Positions 10,234 to 18,311 of a DNA stretch of 64,000 bases are shown here, in pieces (the stretch's first letter is position 1; each line of letters opens with the position of its first letter). The notes below the pieces were generated by a model. The model did no database searches. It saw only the letters and a program-made list of their open reading frames with translations, and was not told the origin of the DNA. This DNA comes from Elioraea tepidiphila DSM 17972 (GTDB lineage: Bacteria > Pseudomonadota > Alphaproteobacteria > Acetobacterales > Acetobacteraceae). Both the position numbers and the translations under genes were made by a program. The stretch covers positions 84,131 through 148,130 of the forward strand of contig NZ_KB899919.1 of the NCBI RefSeq assembly GCF_000378465.1. The letters are read 5' to 3'.

Positions 10234-10991
10234 CCCTCGAATTCGACACCATGACCGCGCTGGTCACCGGCGGCGCCTCGGGGATCGGGCTCGCCACCGT
10301 CGAGAAGCTGGCGCGCCGCGGCTGCTTCGTGCTGATCAATCACCTGCCCGACGATCCCGCCGGGCCGCGCGAGGCCGCGCGCCTGCTTGCCGAGGGACAC
10401 CGCGTCGGCACCGCGCCCGGCGACGTGTCGGTGCCGGGCCAGGCCGAGGCGATGGTCACGCGCGCGATCGACCAGCTCGGCCGGCTCGACATCCTGGTCA
10501 ACAACGCCGGCACGCCGAACACGCGGGCGCCGATTCCGCCCGCCGATCTCGACGCGATGACGGAAGCGTTCTGGGCGAGGATCCTGCACACCAACCTGCT
10601 CGGCCCGTTCCGCTGCACCCGCGCCGCCGCCGCCGCGCTGCGCGCCGCCAAGGGCGCCGTCGTGAACACCGCCTCGATCGCCGGCCTCGGCCATCTCGGC
10701 TCCTCGCTCGCCTATGGCGCGTCCAAGGCGGCGCTGATCGACATGACGAAGAACCTCGCCCGCGCGCTTGCCCCCGAATGTCGCGTCAACGCCGTCGCAC
10801 CCGGCGCCGTCAACACCCCCTGGCAGGCCGACTGGCCGGAGGAGCGCAAGCGCGCCGCCGCCGAGCGTGCCCTGCTCAAGCGCATGTGCACCGCGGAGGA
10901 TATCGCCGAGGCGATCGTCTTCCTCGCCACCACCCCCGCCCCGATCACCGGCCAGACCCTGGTGGTGGATGCCGGGCTGACGCTCGGGTGA
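10230..10991 (+). CDS. Short-chain dehydrogenase/reductase (SDR)
   Basis: A 253-residue classical SDR. It has the cofactor motif TGGASGIG (13-20), structural NNAG (91-94), and active-site S149, Y162 and K166 (YGASK). Length is normal. It overlaps the preceding dehydrogenase by four bases (ATGA), closing a three-gene operon with the ThDP enzyme. It probably acts as an alcohol or hydroxy-acid oxidoreductase in the same pathway. The gap to pqqA (109 bases) holds a separate promoter candidate. Confidence 0.87.
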   Translation: MTLEFDTMTALVTGGASGIGLATVEKLARRGCFVLINHLPDDPAGPREAARLLAEGHRVGTAPGDVSVPGQAEAMVTRAIDQLGRLDILVNNAGTPNTRAPIPPADLDAMTEAFWARILHTNLLGPFRCTRAAAAALRAAKGAVVNTASIAGLGHLGSSLAYGASKAALIDMTKNLARALAPECRVNAVAPGAVNTPWQADWPEERKRAAAERALLKRMCTAEDIAEAIVFLATTPAPITGQTLVVDAGLTLG

Positions 10992-11003
10992 TCCCGCCGG
11001 CCA

Positions 11004-11033
11004 TTGCAACCGGAGCGCGGGCCGGCTCATATA
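11004..11033 (+). promoter_or_regulatory. Candidate sigma70-like promoter of the pqq operon
   Basis: TTGCAA (11004-11009) and CATATA (11028-11033) are separated by 18 bases, with another register, TATAAC, two bases further on. This is the only AT-rich patch in the SDR-pqqA gap and lies about 70 bases before pqqA, so it plausibly drives pqqABCDE separately from the upstream operon. Confidence 0.4.
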
Positions 11034-11100
11034 ACGCGGGCGGAGACAACCGCCTGCCGGGCTTCGCGCCCGCGGCACAACCGGAAACGGGAGAGTGCAT

Positions 11101-11196
11101 ATGACCTGGGAAACCCCGGCGTTCGTCGAGATCAAGATGGACGCGGAGATCTCCAGCTATCAGGGCGAGTTCGGCGAGGACGACCGCGCCGAGTGA
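11101..11196 (+). CDS. pqqA: PQQ precursor peptide PqqA
   Basis: A 31-residue ribosomally made precursor of pyrroloquinoline quinone, too short for usual ORF cut-offs. The peptide carries the conserved Glu-x-x-x-Tyr core as E16 and Y20 (AEISSY). PqqE joins this Glu and Tyr by a C-C bond before excision. The N-terminal leader (MTWETPAFVEI) is where the PqqD chaperone binds. GGGAGAG precedes the ATG. It is the first gene of pqqABCDE, and a strong hairpin separates it from pqqB. Confidence 0.96.
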   Translation: MTWETPAFVEIKMDAEISSYQGEFGEDDRAE

Positions 11197-11203
11197 TCCC
11201 GCC

Positions 11204-11231
11204 GGCCGCCGCGGGAGACCCCGCGGCGGCC
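11204..11231 (+). promoter_or_regulatory. 12-bp perfect stem-loop between pqqA and pqqB
   Basis: GGCCGCCGCGGG (11204-11215) pairs perfectly with 11220-11231 around a four-base loop (AGAC). There is no T-run, so it is not a classical full terminator on the + strand. It may protect the pqqA message, act as a partial stop, or both, giving an excess of precursor peptide over the enzymes. The pqqB start lies 11 bases beyond it and has no good ribosome site, so the hairpin may also limit pqqB translation. Confidence 0.55.
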
Positions 11232-11241
11232 GCCTTCGCGC

Positions 11242-12159
11242 ATGCTGATCCGCATCCTGGGCGCGGGCGCCGGCGGCGGCTTCCCGCAGTGGAACTGCGG
11301 CTGCCCGAACTGCGACGGTCTGCGCCGTGGGACGATTCGCGCCAAGCCCCGGAGCCAGGTGACGATCGCCCTCTCGGGCGATGCCGATCGCTGGGTGCTG
11401 CTGAACTGCGGCCCCGAGATTCGCTCCCAGATCGAGGCGTTCCCCGCGCTCTGGCCGCGCGCGCCGCGCCATTCGCCGATCGCCGCCATCGCCCTCACCT
11501 GCGGCGACCTCGACCACACGCTCGGCCTGCTCTCCCTGCGCGAGAACCACCCCATCACCGTGCTCGCCACCGAAACGGTGCGGCGCGGTTTCGTGGACGG
11601 CAATGCGCTCTACCGCACGCTGGAACGCTTCCCCGGGCAGGTGACCTGGCGCCGGCTCGTCGCCGGGCTGGAGGCGCCGCTCGATGACCCCAACCCCGCG
11701 CGCGCGATGTTGTTCGCGACCCCTGTGCCCGTGCCGGGCAAGCCGCCGGTGCATCGCGAAGGCCGCGAGGCCCCGAGCGAGGATCAGGCGATCGGGCTGA
11801 TCGTGCGCGACCGTCAGGGCCGCCGCCTCGCCGCCTTCCCCGGCGCCGGCGGCATCACGCCCGCGATGCGCGCGGCCATGGAGGGTGTGGACGCGCTGAT
11901 CTTCGACGGCACGTTCTGGTCCGAGGACGAGCTCGCGCGGCCGAAGCTGATGGACAAGCGCGCGGCCGACATGGCGCATCTGCCGATCGGCGGGCCGGAC
12001 GGCTCGCTCGCCCGGCTTGCGGATCTCGCCGTGGCGCGCAAGCTGTTCGTCCACATCAACAACACCAACCCGATCCTGCGCGAGGACAGCGCCGAGCGGG
12101 AACGGGTGGAGGCGGCCGGCTGGACGGTCGCCGAGGACGGGATGGAGATCGCCCTGTGA
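11242..12159 (+). CDS. pqqB: PQQ biosynthesis protein PqqB (metallo-beta-lactamase fold)
   Basis: A 305-residue protein of normal length for PqqB, the iron-dependent hydroxylase-type step that oxidises the tyrosine part of the PQQ intermediate. It shows GAGAGGGFPQWNCGCPNC (about 7-24) with the conserved cysteine cluster, and the MBL-like LTCGDLDHTLGLL motif near 92-104. Its stop overlaps the pqqC GTG start (GTGA), so the two are translationally coupled. Confidence 0.96.
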   Translation: MLIRILGAGAGGGFPQWNCGCPNCDGLRRGTIRAKPRSQVTIALSGDADRWVLLNCGPEIRSQIEAFPALWPRAPRHSPIAAIALTCGDLDHTLGLLSLRENHPITVLATETVRRGFVDGNALYRTLERFPGQVTWRRLVAGLEAPLDDPNPARAMLFATPVPVPGKPPVHREGREAPSEDQAIGLIVRDRQGRRLAAFPGAGGITPAMRAAMEGVDALIFDGTFWSEDELARPKLMDKRAADMAHLPIGGPDGSLARLADLAVARKLFVHINNTNPILREDSAERERVEAAGWTVAEDGMEIAL

Positions 12160-12902
12160 CCGAGCTGTCGCGCGCCCCGCTGCCCAAGGACGCCTTCATC
12201 GACTGGCTGCGCCGCGAGGGTGCCCGCCGCTACCACGACCACCATCCCGTGCACATCCGGATGCACGAGGGCACGCTCACCAAGGAGCAGCTCCAGGCCT
12301 GGGTGCTGAACCGCTTCTATTACCAGACGCGCATTCCGGTGAAGGATGCGATCATCGTCAGCCGCAGCGAGGATGCCGCCTTCTCGCGCCAATGGGTGCG
12401 CCGCATCCACGACCATATCGGCGCCGAGGACGGCGATGGCGGGCTCGCACTCTGGCTGCGCCTGGCCGAGGGCGTCGGGCTCGACCGCGACCGTGTGGCC
12501 TCCTGCGTCGACGTGCTGCCGGGCGTGCGTTTCGCCTGCGACGCTTATGTGCAGCTCGTGCGCGAGCGCTCCTTCGTCGAGGCCGTCGCCTCCTCGCTCA
12601 CCGAGTTCTTCGCTCCCGACCTGATGAGCCGCCGCATCGCCGCCTGGGAGAAACACTACCCCTGGGTCAGCCCCGACATGCTCGCCTATTTCCGCTCGCG
12701 CGTGCCGCGCGCGCGCCGCGACAGCGAGGAGGCGATCGAGTACGTCGTCACCCACGCCGACACCTACGCGATGCAGAAGAAGTGCGTCGAGGCGCTGATC
12801 ACCAAGACGCAGATCCTCTGGCACCTGCTCGACTGCGTCTGGCTCGCCCACTTCGCCGAGCCGCGCATGGCGCCGCCATCCTTCGCCGAGGACGTCTCGT
12901 GA
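12156..12902 (+). CDS. pqqC: Pyrroloquinoline-quinone synthase PqqC
   Basis: A 248-residue cofactor-free oxidase that carries out ring closure and the final oxidation to PQQ. It has the all-helical PqqC fold with the signature RYHDHHPVHIRMHEG (24-38) and the FYYQTRIPVKDA stretch, which carry active-site residues of the family. The GTG start at 12156 overlaps the pqqB stop and is preferred because of this coupling. Its end overlaps pqqD by four bases. Confidence 0.96.
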   Translation: MTELSRAPLPKDAFIDWLRREGARRYHDHHPVHIRMHEGTLTKEQLQAWVLNRFYYQTRIPVKDAIIVSRSEDAAFSRQWVRRIHDHIGAEDGDGGLALWLRLAEGVGLDRDRVASCVDVLPGVRFACDAYVQLVRERSFVEAVASSLTEFFAPDLMSRRIAAWEKHYPWVSPDMLAYFRSRVPRARRDSEEAIEYVVTHADTYAMQKKCVEALITKTQILWHLLDCVWLAHFAEPRMAPPSFAEDVS

Positions 12903-13177
12903 TCGCGCCCGAAAGCGTCGTCGCGCTCGCGCCCAAGGTGCGGCTGCGCGAGGACCGCATCACCGGCAAGACCGTGCTGCTGGCGCCCGAACGCGGGCTG
13001 GAGCTGAACGCCTCGGCCGTCGCGGTGCTGCGCGCGCTCGACGGCACGCGCTCGGTGCGCGAGGTCGCAGCCTCCCTCGCCGCCACGCACAACGCGCCCG
13101 CGGACCGGATCGAGGCCGAGGCGATCGCGCTCCTCTCGGCGCTCGCCGATCGCGCGCTCGTCCGGGTCGCGCCATGA
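12899..13177 (+). CDS. pqqD: PqqA-binding peptide chaperone PqqD
   Basis: A 92-residue small protein, normal for PqqD, that binds PqqA and presents it to PqqE. Recognisable features are PKVRLREDRITGKTVLLAPE (about 11-30), followed by the ELNASAVAVLRALDG winged-helix core. The GTG start at 12899 overlaps the pqqC stop as GTGA. The longer open frame upstream is antisense-like shadow. The stop overlaps the pqqE start (ATGA). Confidence 0.93.
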   Translation: MIAPESVVALAPKVRLREDRITGKTVLLAPERGLELNASAVAVLRALDGTRSVREVAASLAATHNAPADRIEAEAIALLSALADRALVRVAP

Positions 13178-14298
13178 CCGCGCCGCGCCCCTACACCCTG
13201 GTCGCGGAACTGACCTATCGCTGCCCGCTGCGCTGCGGCTACTGCTCCAATCCGCTCGACTGGACGAAGCGGCACGACTCCCTCGCCACCGATGACTGGA
13301 CCCGCGTACTGACCGAGGCTGAAGCCCTCGGCGTGATGCAGGTGACGCTCACCGGCGGCGAGCCGCTGCTGCGCGACGACCTCGAAACCATCGTCGCCCA
13401 CGGACGGCGCCTCGAGCTCTACCAGACGCTGATCACCTCCGGCCTGCCGCTCACGCGCGACCGCCTCGCCGCCCTGCGCGACGCCGGCCTCGACGCCGTG
13501 CAGCTCTCCGTGCAGGACGCCGACGAATCGCGCTCCGACGCGATCGCCGGCACGCGCAGCTTCGCGCACAAGCGCGAGGTCGCAGGCTGGGTGCGCGCGC
13601 TCGGCCTGCCGCTGACGCTGAACGTGGTGCTGCACCGGGCCAACCTCGACCACGTGCCGGAGATCGTCGCGCTCGCCGAAGACTGGGGCGCCGAACGGCT
13701 CGAACTCGCCAACACCCAGTATCTCGGCTGGGCGCTCGCCAACCGGGAATCGCTGCTGCCCGACCGCGCGCAGATCGAACGCGCCCGCGCCACGGCGGCC
13801 GAAGCACGCGCACGGCTGAAGGGACGTATGGAGGTGCTGTTCGTGCTGCCCGACTACTTCACCGGCAAGCCGAAGGCCTGCATGGACGGCTGGGCGCAGC
13901 GCTTCATCGTCGTCGGCCCCGACGGCACCGCGCTGCCCTGCCACGCCGCGCACACGCTGCCGCTGGCATGGTGGAATGTGCGCGAGCACGACCTCGGCAC
14001 GATCTGGCGCGACAACCCCGGCTTCAACGCCTATCGCGGCGAGCACTGGATGCCCGAGCCGTGCCGCAGTTGCGATCGCCGCACGATCGACTTCGGCGGA
14101 TGCCGGTGTCAGGCCTTCGCGCTCACCGGAGATGCCGCGCGCACCGATCCCGCCTGCGTGCTCGCACCGGATCACGCGCTCGTCTCGGACGCCAAACCGG
14201 GCGAGCCACACACACAGTACCGGCGAGGGGCTCCGCCCCCCGCGCCCCCCGCCAGGGGCCGCAAGGCCCCTGGACCCCGGATCACCGCATCCGGCTGA
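13174..14298 (+). CDS. pqqE: PqqA peptide cyclase PqqE (radical SAM)
   Basis: A 374-residue radical S-adenosylmethionine enzyme that links Glu16 and Tyr20 of PqqA. The [4Fe-4S] motif is C17-x3-C21-x2-C24 (CPLRCGYC). The SPASM domain with auxiliary cluster cysteines starts near C236 and includes CRSCDRRTIDFGGCRC. The last about 24 residues (from GAPPPAPPARG) are translated from a GC-rich hairpin repeat and look like read-through, not enzyme, as the gene has lost a normal stop. It ends 17 bases inside the convergent flavoprotein gene. No pqqF protease is present. Confidence 0.95.
   Translation: MTAPRPYTLVAELTYRCPLRCGYCSNPLDWTKRHDSLATDDWTRVLTEAEALGVMQVTLTGGEPLLRDDLETIVAHGRRLELYQTLITSGLPLTRDRLAALRDAGLDAVQLSVQDADESRSDAIAGTRSFAHKREVAGWVRALGLPLTLNVVLHRANLDHVPEIVALAEDWGAERLELANTQYLGWALANRESLLPDRAQIERARATAAEARARLKGRMEVLFVLPDYFTGKPKACMDGWAQRFIVVGPDGTALPCHAAHTLPLAWWNVREHDLGTIWRDNPGFNAYRGEHWMPEPCRSCDRRTIDFGGCRCQAFALTGDAARTDPACVLAPDHALVSDAKPGEPHTQYRRGAPPPAPPARGRKAPGPRITASG
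14227..14280. repeat. REP-like double hairpin between convergent genes
   Basis: Two hairpins lie in tandem: GGGG/CCCC (14227-14230 with 14236-14239) and a nine-base stem CCAGGGGCC (14252-14260) pairing with 14265-14273 around GCAA. Similar C/G-rich palindromes occur at 57639-57764. It lies where pqqE and the leftward flavoprotein gene meet, so it probably ends transcription from both sides, although pqqE reads through it as protein. Confidence 0.6.
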
Positions 14299-15673
14299 AA
14301 CGCGCCGCCTCGCGACCGGCGATCCCGCCCAGAGCCACCGCCGTCAGCAACCCGTTGCCGGAGAGATAGCCAGCGGCACGTGAACCGGAGAGCCCCGCCG
14401 CCGCACCGCCGGCCGCGAACAGGTTCGGGAACACACCGCCCGCCTCACGCTTTACCCGCGCGTCGCCACGGATCGCCAGGCCGCCCTGCGTGTGGAAGAG
14501 CGCGCCCGTCACCCGCACCGCGCAATAGGGCGGCGCAAGCGGCGCGAGCCCCGTCCAATCGCGCCCGAACCGATCCGGCGCCCCACGCTCCGCCAGCGCC
14601 GCCGCCAACGCCGCCTCCGGCACCTTCATCGCCTCCGCCAGCGCCGCAACGCTGTCGGCGCGCACGACCGCGCCCGCCGCCTCCGCCGCGCGGAAATCCT
14701 CGAACTGCCGCGCAATCCCCGCGAGCCGCTCGTCGAACACATCCCACGCAACCCCGCCAGGCTGCGCCAGCACCCGCGCCGCCTGTTCCGAATACCCCTC
14801 CGACTCGTTGCTGAACCGTTCACCCAGCGCATTCACCTGCACCCCGCCCTGCATGATCACCGCCCAGGTGATCAGGATGCCGTGCGGATGCGCGACCGAC
14901 CCATGCCCCTGATGCCCGGACAGATGGCGCAGCTCCGCCCCCAGCGCCTCGCCCCACAGCACCGCCTCGCCGCGATTGCCGTCATGCCCGAACCACACCG
15001 CCTCGGCGAGCTCCGGAATGTGTCGCCGCACGAGCTCGCGATTGCCGCCATAGCCGTTGCACGCCAGCACCAGCGCGCGGCAGGCAACGCGCTCCTCGCT
15101 GCCATCCGGCCGCACGATCCCCACACCACGCACCGTGCCGTCATCCTCGACGAACAGCGTGCGTGCCACAGCCTCGGTGAGCACCGCGACGTCCGCGCGC
15201 TCCACCGCCACGCGCAGCCGGTCGATCAGCTCGGCACCGGACCGGCTCGCGAGCCCGTGCATCCGATGCGCGCTGTGCCCCGGATAGAGGAAGTCCGTGA
15301 CCACCGAGAACGCGAGCCCGTGCGCATCGGCGAGCCACTCCAGCGTGCCGGCAATCCCGCGCGTCACCGCATCGAGCACCGCCTCGTCGGCCTCGCCTTT
15401 CGCCTTGCGGCGGATATCGGCGGCGAAGCGCTCGGCGTCATCGTCGATCCCCGCCGCGCGTTGCCAGCGCGTGCCGGCCGCCGGGATCAGCCCGGCCGAG
15501 AGCGCGGTCGAGCCGCGCGGCACCGCATCGCGCTCCACCACCACCGGCTCGGCGCCGACCTGCGTCGCCGCCAGCGCCGCCACCATCCCCGCCGCACCGC
15601 CGCCGATGATCAGCACCTCGGCCTCGGCGCCGAAGCTGACGCCTGCCGCTGGCGCGACGCTCGGCCCGCTCAT
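14282..15673 (-). CDS. FAD-dependent oxidoreductase (fumarate reductase/succinate dehydrogenase flavoprotein-like)
   Basis: A 463-residue flavoprotein. The dinucleotide fold VLIIGGGAAGMVAALAA is at about 20-36, and the C-terminal FAD segment is FPNLFAAGGAAAGLSGSRAAGYLSGNGLL (about 415-443). The middle capping domain resembles the FAD_binding_2 family (fumarate reductase, ketosteroid dehydrogenase, tricarballylate dehydrogenase). There is no signal peptide. Its start overlaps the stop of the cysteine hydrolase by four bases, making it the last gene of the leftward run that begins near 22286. The substrate is unknown. Confidence 0.82.
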   Translation of the reverse strand: MSGPSVAPAAGVSFGAEAEVLIIGGGAAGMVAALAATQVGAEPVVVERDAVPRGSTALSAGLIPAAGTRWQRAAGIDDDAERFAADIRRKAKGEADEAVLDAVTRGIAGTLEWLADAHGLAFSVVTDFLYPGHSAHRMHGLASRSGAELIDRLRVAVERADVAVLTEAVARTLFVEDDGTVRGVGIVRPDGSEERVACRALVLACNGYGGNRELVRRHIPELAEAVWFGHDGNRGEAVLWGEALGAELRHLSGHQGHGSVAHPHGILITWAVIMQGGVQVNALGERFSNESEGYSEQAARVLAQPGGVAWDVFDERLAGIARQFEDFRAAEAAGAVVRADSVAALAEAMKVPEAALAAALAERGAPDRFGRDWTGLAPLAPPYCAVRVTGALFHTQGGLAIRGDARVKREAGGVFPNLFAAGGAAAGLSGSRAAGYLSGNGLLTAVALGGIAGREAARFSRMR

Positions 15674-16266
15674 CCGAACGCATCCAGCGTTTCGGCGACC
15701 GTCGCGATGCGCGCCACCGGCTTGAGCGCCTCGACCGCCACCTCATGCGTGCGCGGATCGAACGCCGCGCAGCCATCCGACAGCAGCGTGCAGGGGAAAT
15801 CGCGCACCGCCGCGTCGCGCAGCGTCGAGGCGACGCCGCCATTGGTGACGATCCCGGCCACCAGCAGCCGCTCGATCCCGGCCTTGCGCAGCACCCATTC
15901 CAGCCGGCTCATGTAGAACGCGCTGTAGGCGACCTTCTCCACCGTGAGGTCGGCCGGTGCGAGTTCGTCCACCAGCGCCTGGCCCCACGAGCCTGGCGCG
16001 AAATCGCCCGCGCGCAGGAACGGCCGCAGCGCCTTCAGATGCGGCGAGATGAACGGCTCGCTGGCCTTGCCCGGCACCAGCGTGAACAGCGTCGCCACCA
16101 CCCAGCCGCCGCCGGCGCGCACCCGTTGCGCCAGCGGCGCGAGCCGCGCGGGCAGGGCCGCGATCTCGGGCGCCGACTGCCCGCCGCGCGCATAGGCGCC
16201 CTTGGGGTGGATGAAGTCGTTCTGCAGGTCGCAGAGCAGCAGCGCGGTCGTCGCGAGATCGGTCAT
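15670..16266 (-). CDS. Cysteine hydrolase, isochorismatase family
   Basis: A 198-residue protein. The catalytic Asp is in ALLLCDLQNDFIHPKGAY (about 8-25), Lys in VEKVAYSAFY, and the nucleophile is expected in the LLVAGIVTNGGVASTLRDA segment. The usual Cys is replaced there: the motif reads VTNGGVASTLRDA where the family has VTNxCVxSTAR, so activity needs testing. The ATG at 16266 overlaps the HyuA stop (ATGA). In hydantoin and carbamoyl-amino-acid pathways relatives act as N-carbamoyl amidohydrolases, which fits the neighbours. Confidence 0.82.
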   Translation of the reverse strand: MTDLATTALLLCDLQNDFIHPKGAYARGGQSAPEIAALPARLAPLAQRVRAGGGWVVATLFTLVPGKASEPFISPHLKALRPFLRAGDFAPGSWGQALVDELAPADLTVEKVAYSAFYMSRLEWVLRKAGIERLLVAGIVTNGGVASTLRDAAVRDFPCTLLSDGCAAFDPRTHEVAVEALKPVARIATVAETLDAFG

Positions 16267-18311
16267 GCGCGTGTGATCACCAGGTTGCCGAGACGGTCGA
16301 CCCGTGCGGCGAGTCCGGGATCGACCACGATCGTCGCATCCGGCTGTTCGAGGATCGCAGGGCCGGCGATCTCGGCGCCGACCGGCAGGTCGAGCCGCGA
16401 CCACACGGTTGCCTCACGCGCTGTGCCGTCGAACCAGACCGTGCGGGCGCCACGCTCGGCCGCCGCGCGCGAGGCGGTGGCGGGCGGCGCGAGTGTCGCG
16501 AGATCGAGCGGCGGCCGCCGGCCGATCGCGATCGTGCGGACATTGGCGATGCGGATCGGAATTTCCGGCAGCAGCCGCGAGAACGCCACCGTATAGGCGG
16601 CCTCGAACGCCGTGCGGATCGCCGCGATCGTGACGCCCGCCGCACCACCCGCGAGCCGGAACGGCAAAGGCACCGCCACCGTGTGCGTCTGCCCGACATA
16701 GTGCATGTCGGCCTCGAACCGCACCTCCACGCCCTCGATCGGCAGGCCGCCGCGCTCGATCACGCCGCGCGCCTCCTCGCCCGCGGCCACCAGCCGCGCC
16801 TCGAGCGCCGCCTCGTCGAGTCCGGCGAGCATCAGGTTCACCGTCTGCACCTGGTCATGGCGCAGATCGGCGAGCACGCAGCCGAGCGCCGAGGTGACGC
16901 CGGGGAAGCGGGGCACCAGCGTCGCCTTCAGCCCCACCTCGCGCATCAGCGCACCCGCGTGCAGCGCGCCGCCGCCGCCGAACGGCATCAACGCGAAGCG
17001 CGCCGGATCATGCCCTCGCTCGATCGACAGCAGCCGGATCGTGCCCGCCATCTTCGCGTTCGCCACGCGCACGATCGCATCCGCCGCCGCCACCGCATCG
17101 AGCCCGAGCGGCGCGCCGATCTGGCGCGCGATCGCCTCCTTCGCCGCCTCGACATCGAGACGCGCGAGCGCGCCGCCGATCGGACGTTCGGCGTTGATCC
17201 GGCCCAGCACAACATTTGCGTCCGTCAGCGTCGGGCGGTCGTTGCCGGCACCGTAGCAGACCGGCCCGGGCACCGAGCCCGCGCTCTCCGGCCCGACCTG
17301 CAACAATCCCCCGGCATCGACGCGCGCGATCGAGCCGCCGCCGGCGCCGATCGTCGTGATCTCCACCATCGGCGTGCGGATGACGAGGCCGAAATCGATC
17401 GCCGCCTGCGCGGCGAAGGCGGGCTGGCCGTTCGCCACCAGCGAGACGTCGAAGCTTGTGCCGCCGAGATCGCCGGTGATCACATCGGGAAAGCCGGACG
17501 CGCGCGCGATCGCCGCCGCGGCGATCACGCCGGCGGCCGGGCCGGACAGGGCAGTCCGCACCGGCAGGCTGCGCGCCATCACGGTGTTCATCACGCCGCC
17601 GTTCGACTGCACGATGTGGAACCGGCCGCCGAACCCGCCCTGATCGAGCGCGGCTTCCAGCCGGCCGAGATAGGCGCCGACCACAGGTTGCAGATAGGCG
17701 TTCAGCGCCGTGGTGCTGGTGCGTTCGAACTCGCGGATCTCCGGCAGGATGTCGGACGAGCAGCAGAGATGCCCGTCGGGCCAGAGCGCGCGCAGTGCCG
17801 CCATTGCCGCGCGCTCGTTCGCCGGGTTGGCGTAGGCGTTGATGAACGCGACCGCGATCGCCTCGACGCCGCGCGCGCGCAAGGCACGGCCGGCCTCGAT
17901 CACCTGCGCCGGATCGATGGCGACGAGTACCGTGCCGTCGGCGCGGGTGCGCTCGTCCACCTCGATCCGCAGGTCGCGGTCCACGACCGGCACGAAATCG
18001 CCCCACAGCCCCCAGGTGCGGCGGCGGTCGCGCCGGCGCATCTCCAGCACGTCGCGGAAGCCGCGCGTCGCGATCAGGCCGATGCGCGCCCCCTTGCGCT
18101 CCAGCAGCGCATTGGTGCCAACCGTCGTGCCGTGCACCACCGCGGCGAGCCCGGCCACGCCGCCGACGGCATTCAGCCCGTCGATGAAGCCGGCTGCCTC
18201 GTCGCCGCGTTTCGATGGCACCTTGCCCGTGCGGAACGTCCCGGTTGCGGGATCGAGCGCGAACAGGTCGGTGAAGGTGCCGCCGACATCCACCCCGACG
18301 ATCGCGCTCAT
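16263..18311 (-). CDS. Hydantoinase/oxoprolinase family protein, A subunit
   Basis: A 682-residue ATP-dependent HyuA-type subunit. The actin-like phosphate loop VGVDVGGTFTDLFALD begins at about 5, and ALSGPAAGVIAAAAIA and TGDLGGTSFDVSLVANG, further nucleotide-binding segments of the family, follow. Length is normal. It overlaps the B subunit upstream and the cysteine hydrolase downstream by four bases each. Members cleave 5-oxoproline or N-methylhydantoin-type cyclic amides with ATP, or carboxylate ketones. Which applies here is open. Confidence 0.9.
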   Translation of the reverse strand: MSAIVGVDVGGTFTDLFALDPATGTFRTGKVPSKRGDEAAGFIDGLNAVGGVAGLAAVVHGTTVGTNALLERKGARIGLIATRGFRDVLEMRRRDRRRTWGLWGDFVPVVDRDLRIEVDERTRADGTVLVAIDPAQVIEAGRALRARGVEAIAVAFINAYANPANERAAMAALRALWPDGHLCCSSDILPEIREFERTSTTALNAYLQPVVGAYLGRLEAALDQGGFGGRFHIVQSNGGVMNTVMARSLPVRTALSGPAAGVIAAAAIARASGFPDVITGDLGGTSFDVSLVANGQPAFAAQAAIDFGLVIRTPMVEITTIGAGGGSIARVDAGGLLQVGPESAGSVPGPVCYGAGNDRPTLTDANVVLGRINAERPIGGALARLDVEAAKEAIARQIGAPLGLDAVAAADAIVRVANAKMAGTIRLLSIERGHDPARFALMPFGGGGALHAGALMREVGLKATLVPRFPGVTSALGCVLADLRHDQVQTVNLMLAGLDEAALEARLVAAGEEARGVIERGGLPIEGVEVRFEADMHYVGQTHTVAVPLPFRLAGGAAGVTIAAIRTAFEAAYTVAFSRLLPEIPIRIANVRTIAIGRRPPLDLATLAPPATASRAAAERGARTVWFDGTAREATVWSRLDLPVGAEIAGPAILEQPDATIVVDPGLAARVDRLGNLVITRA

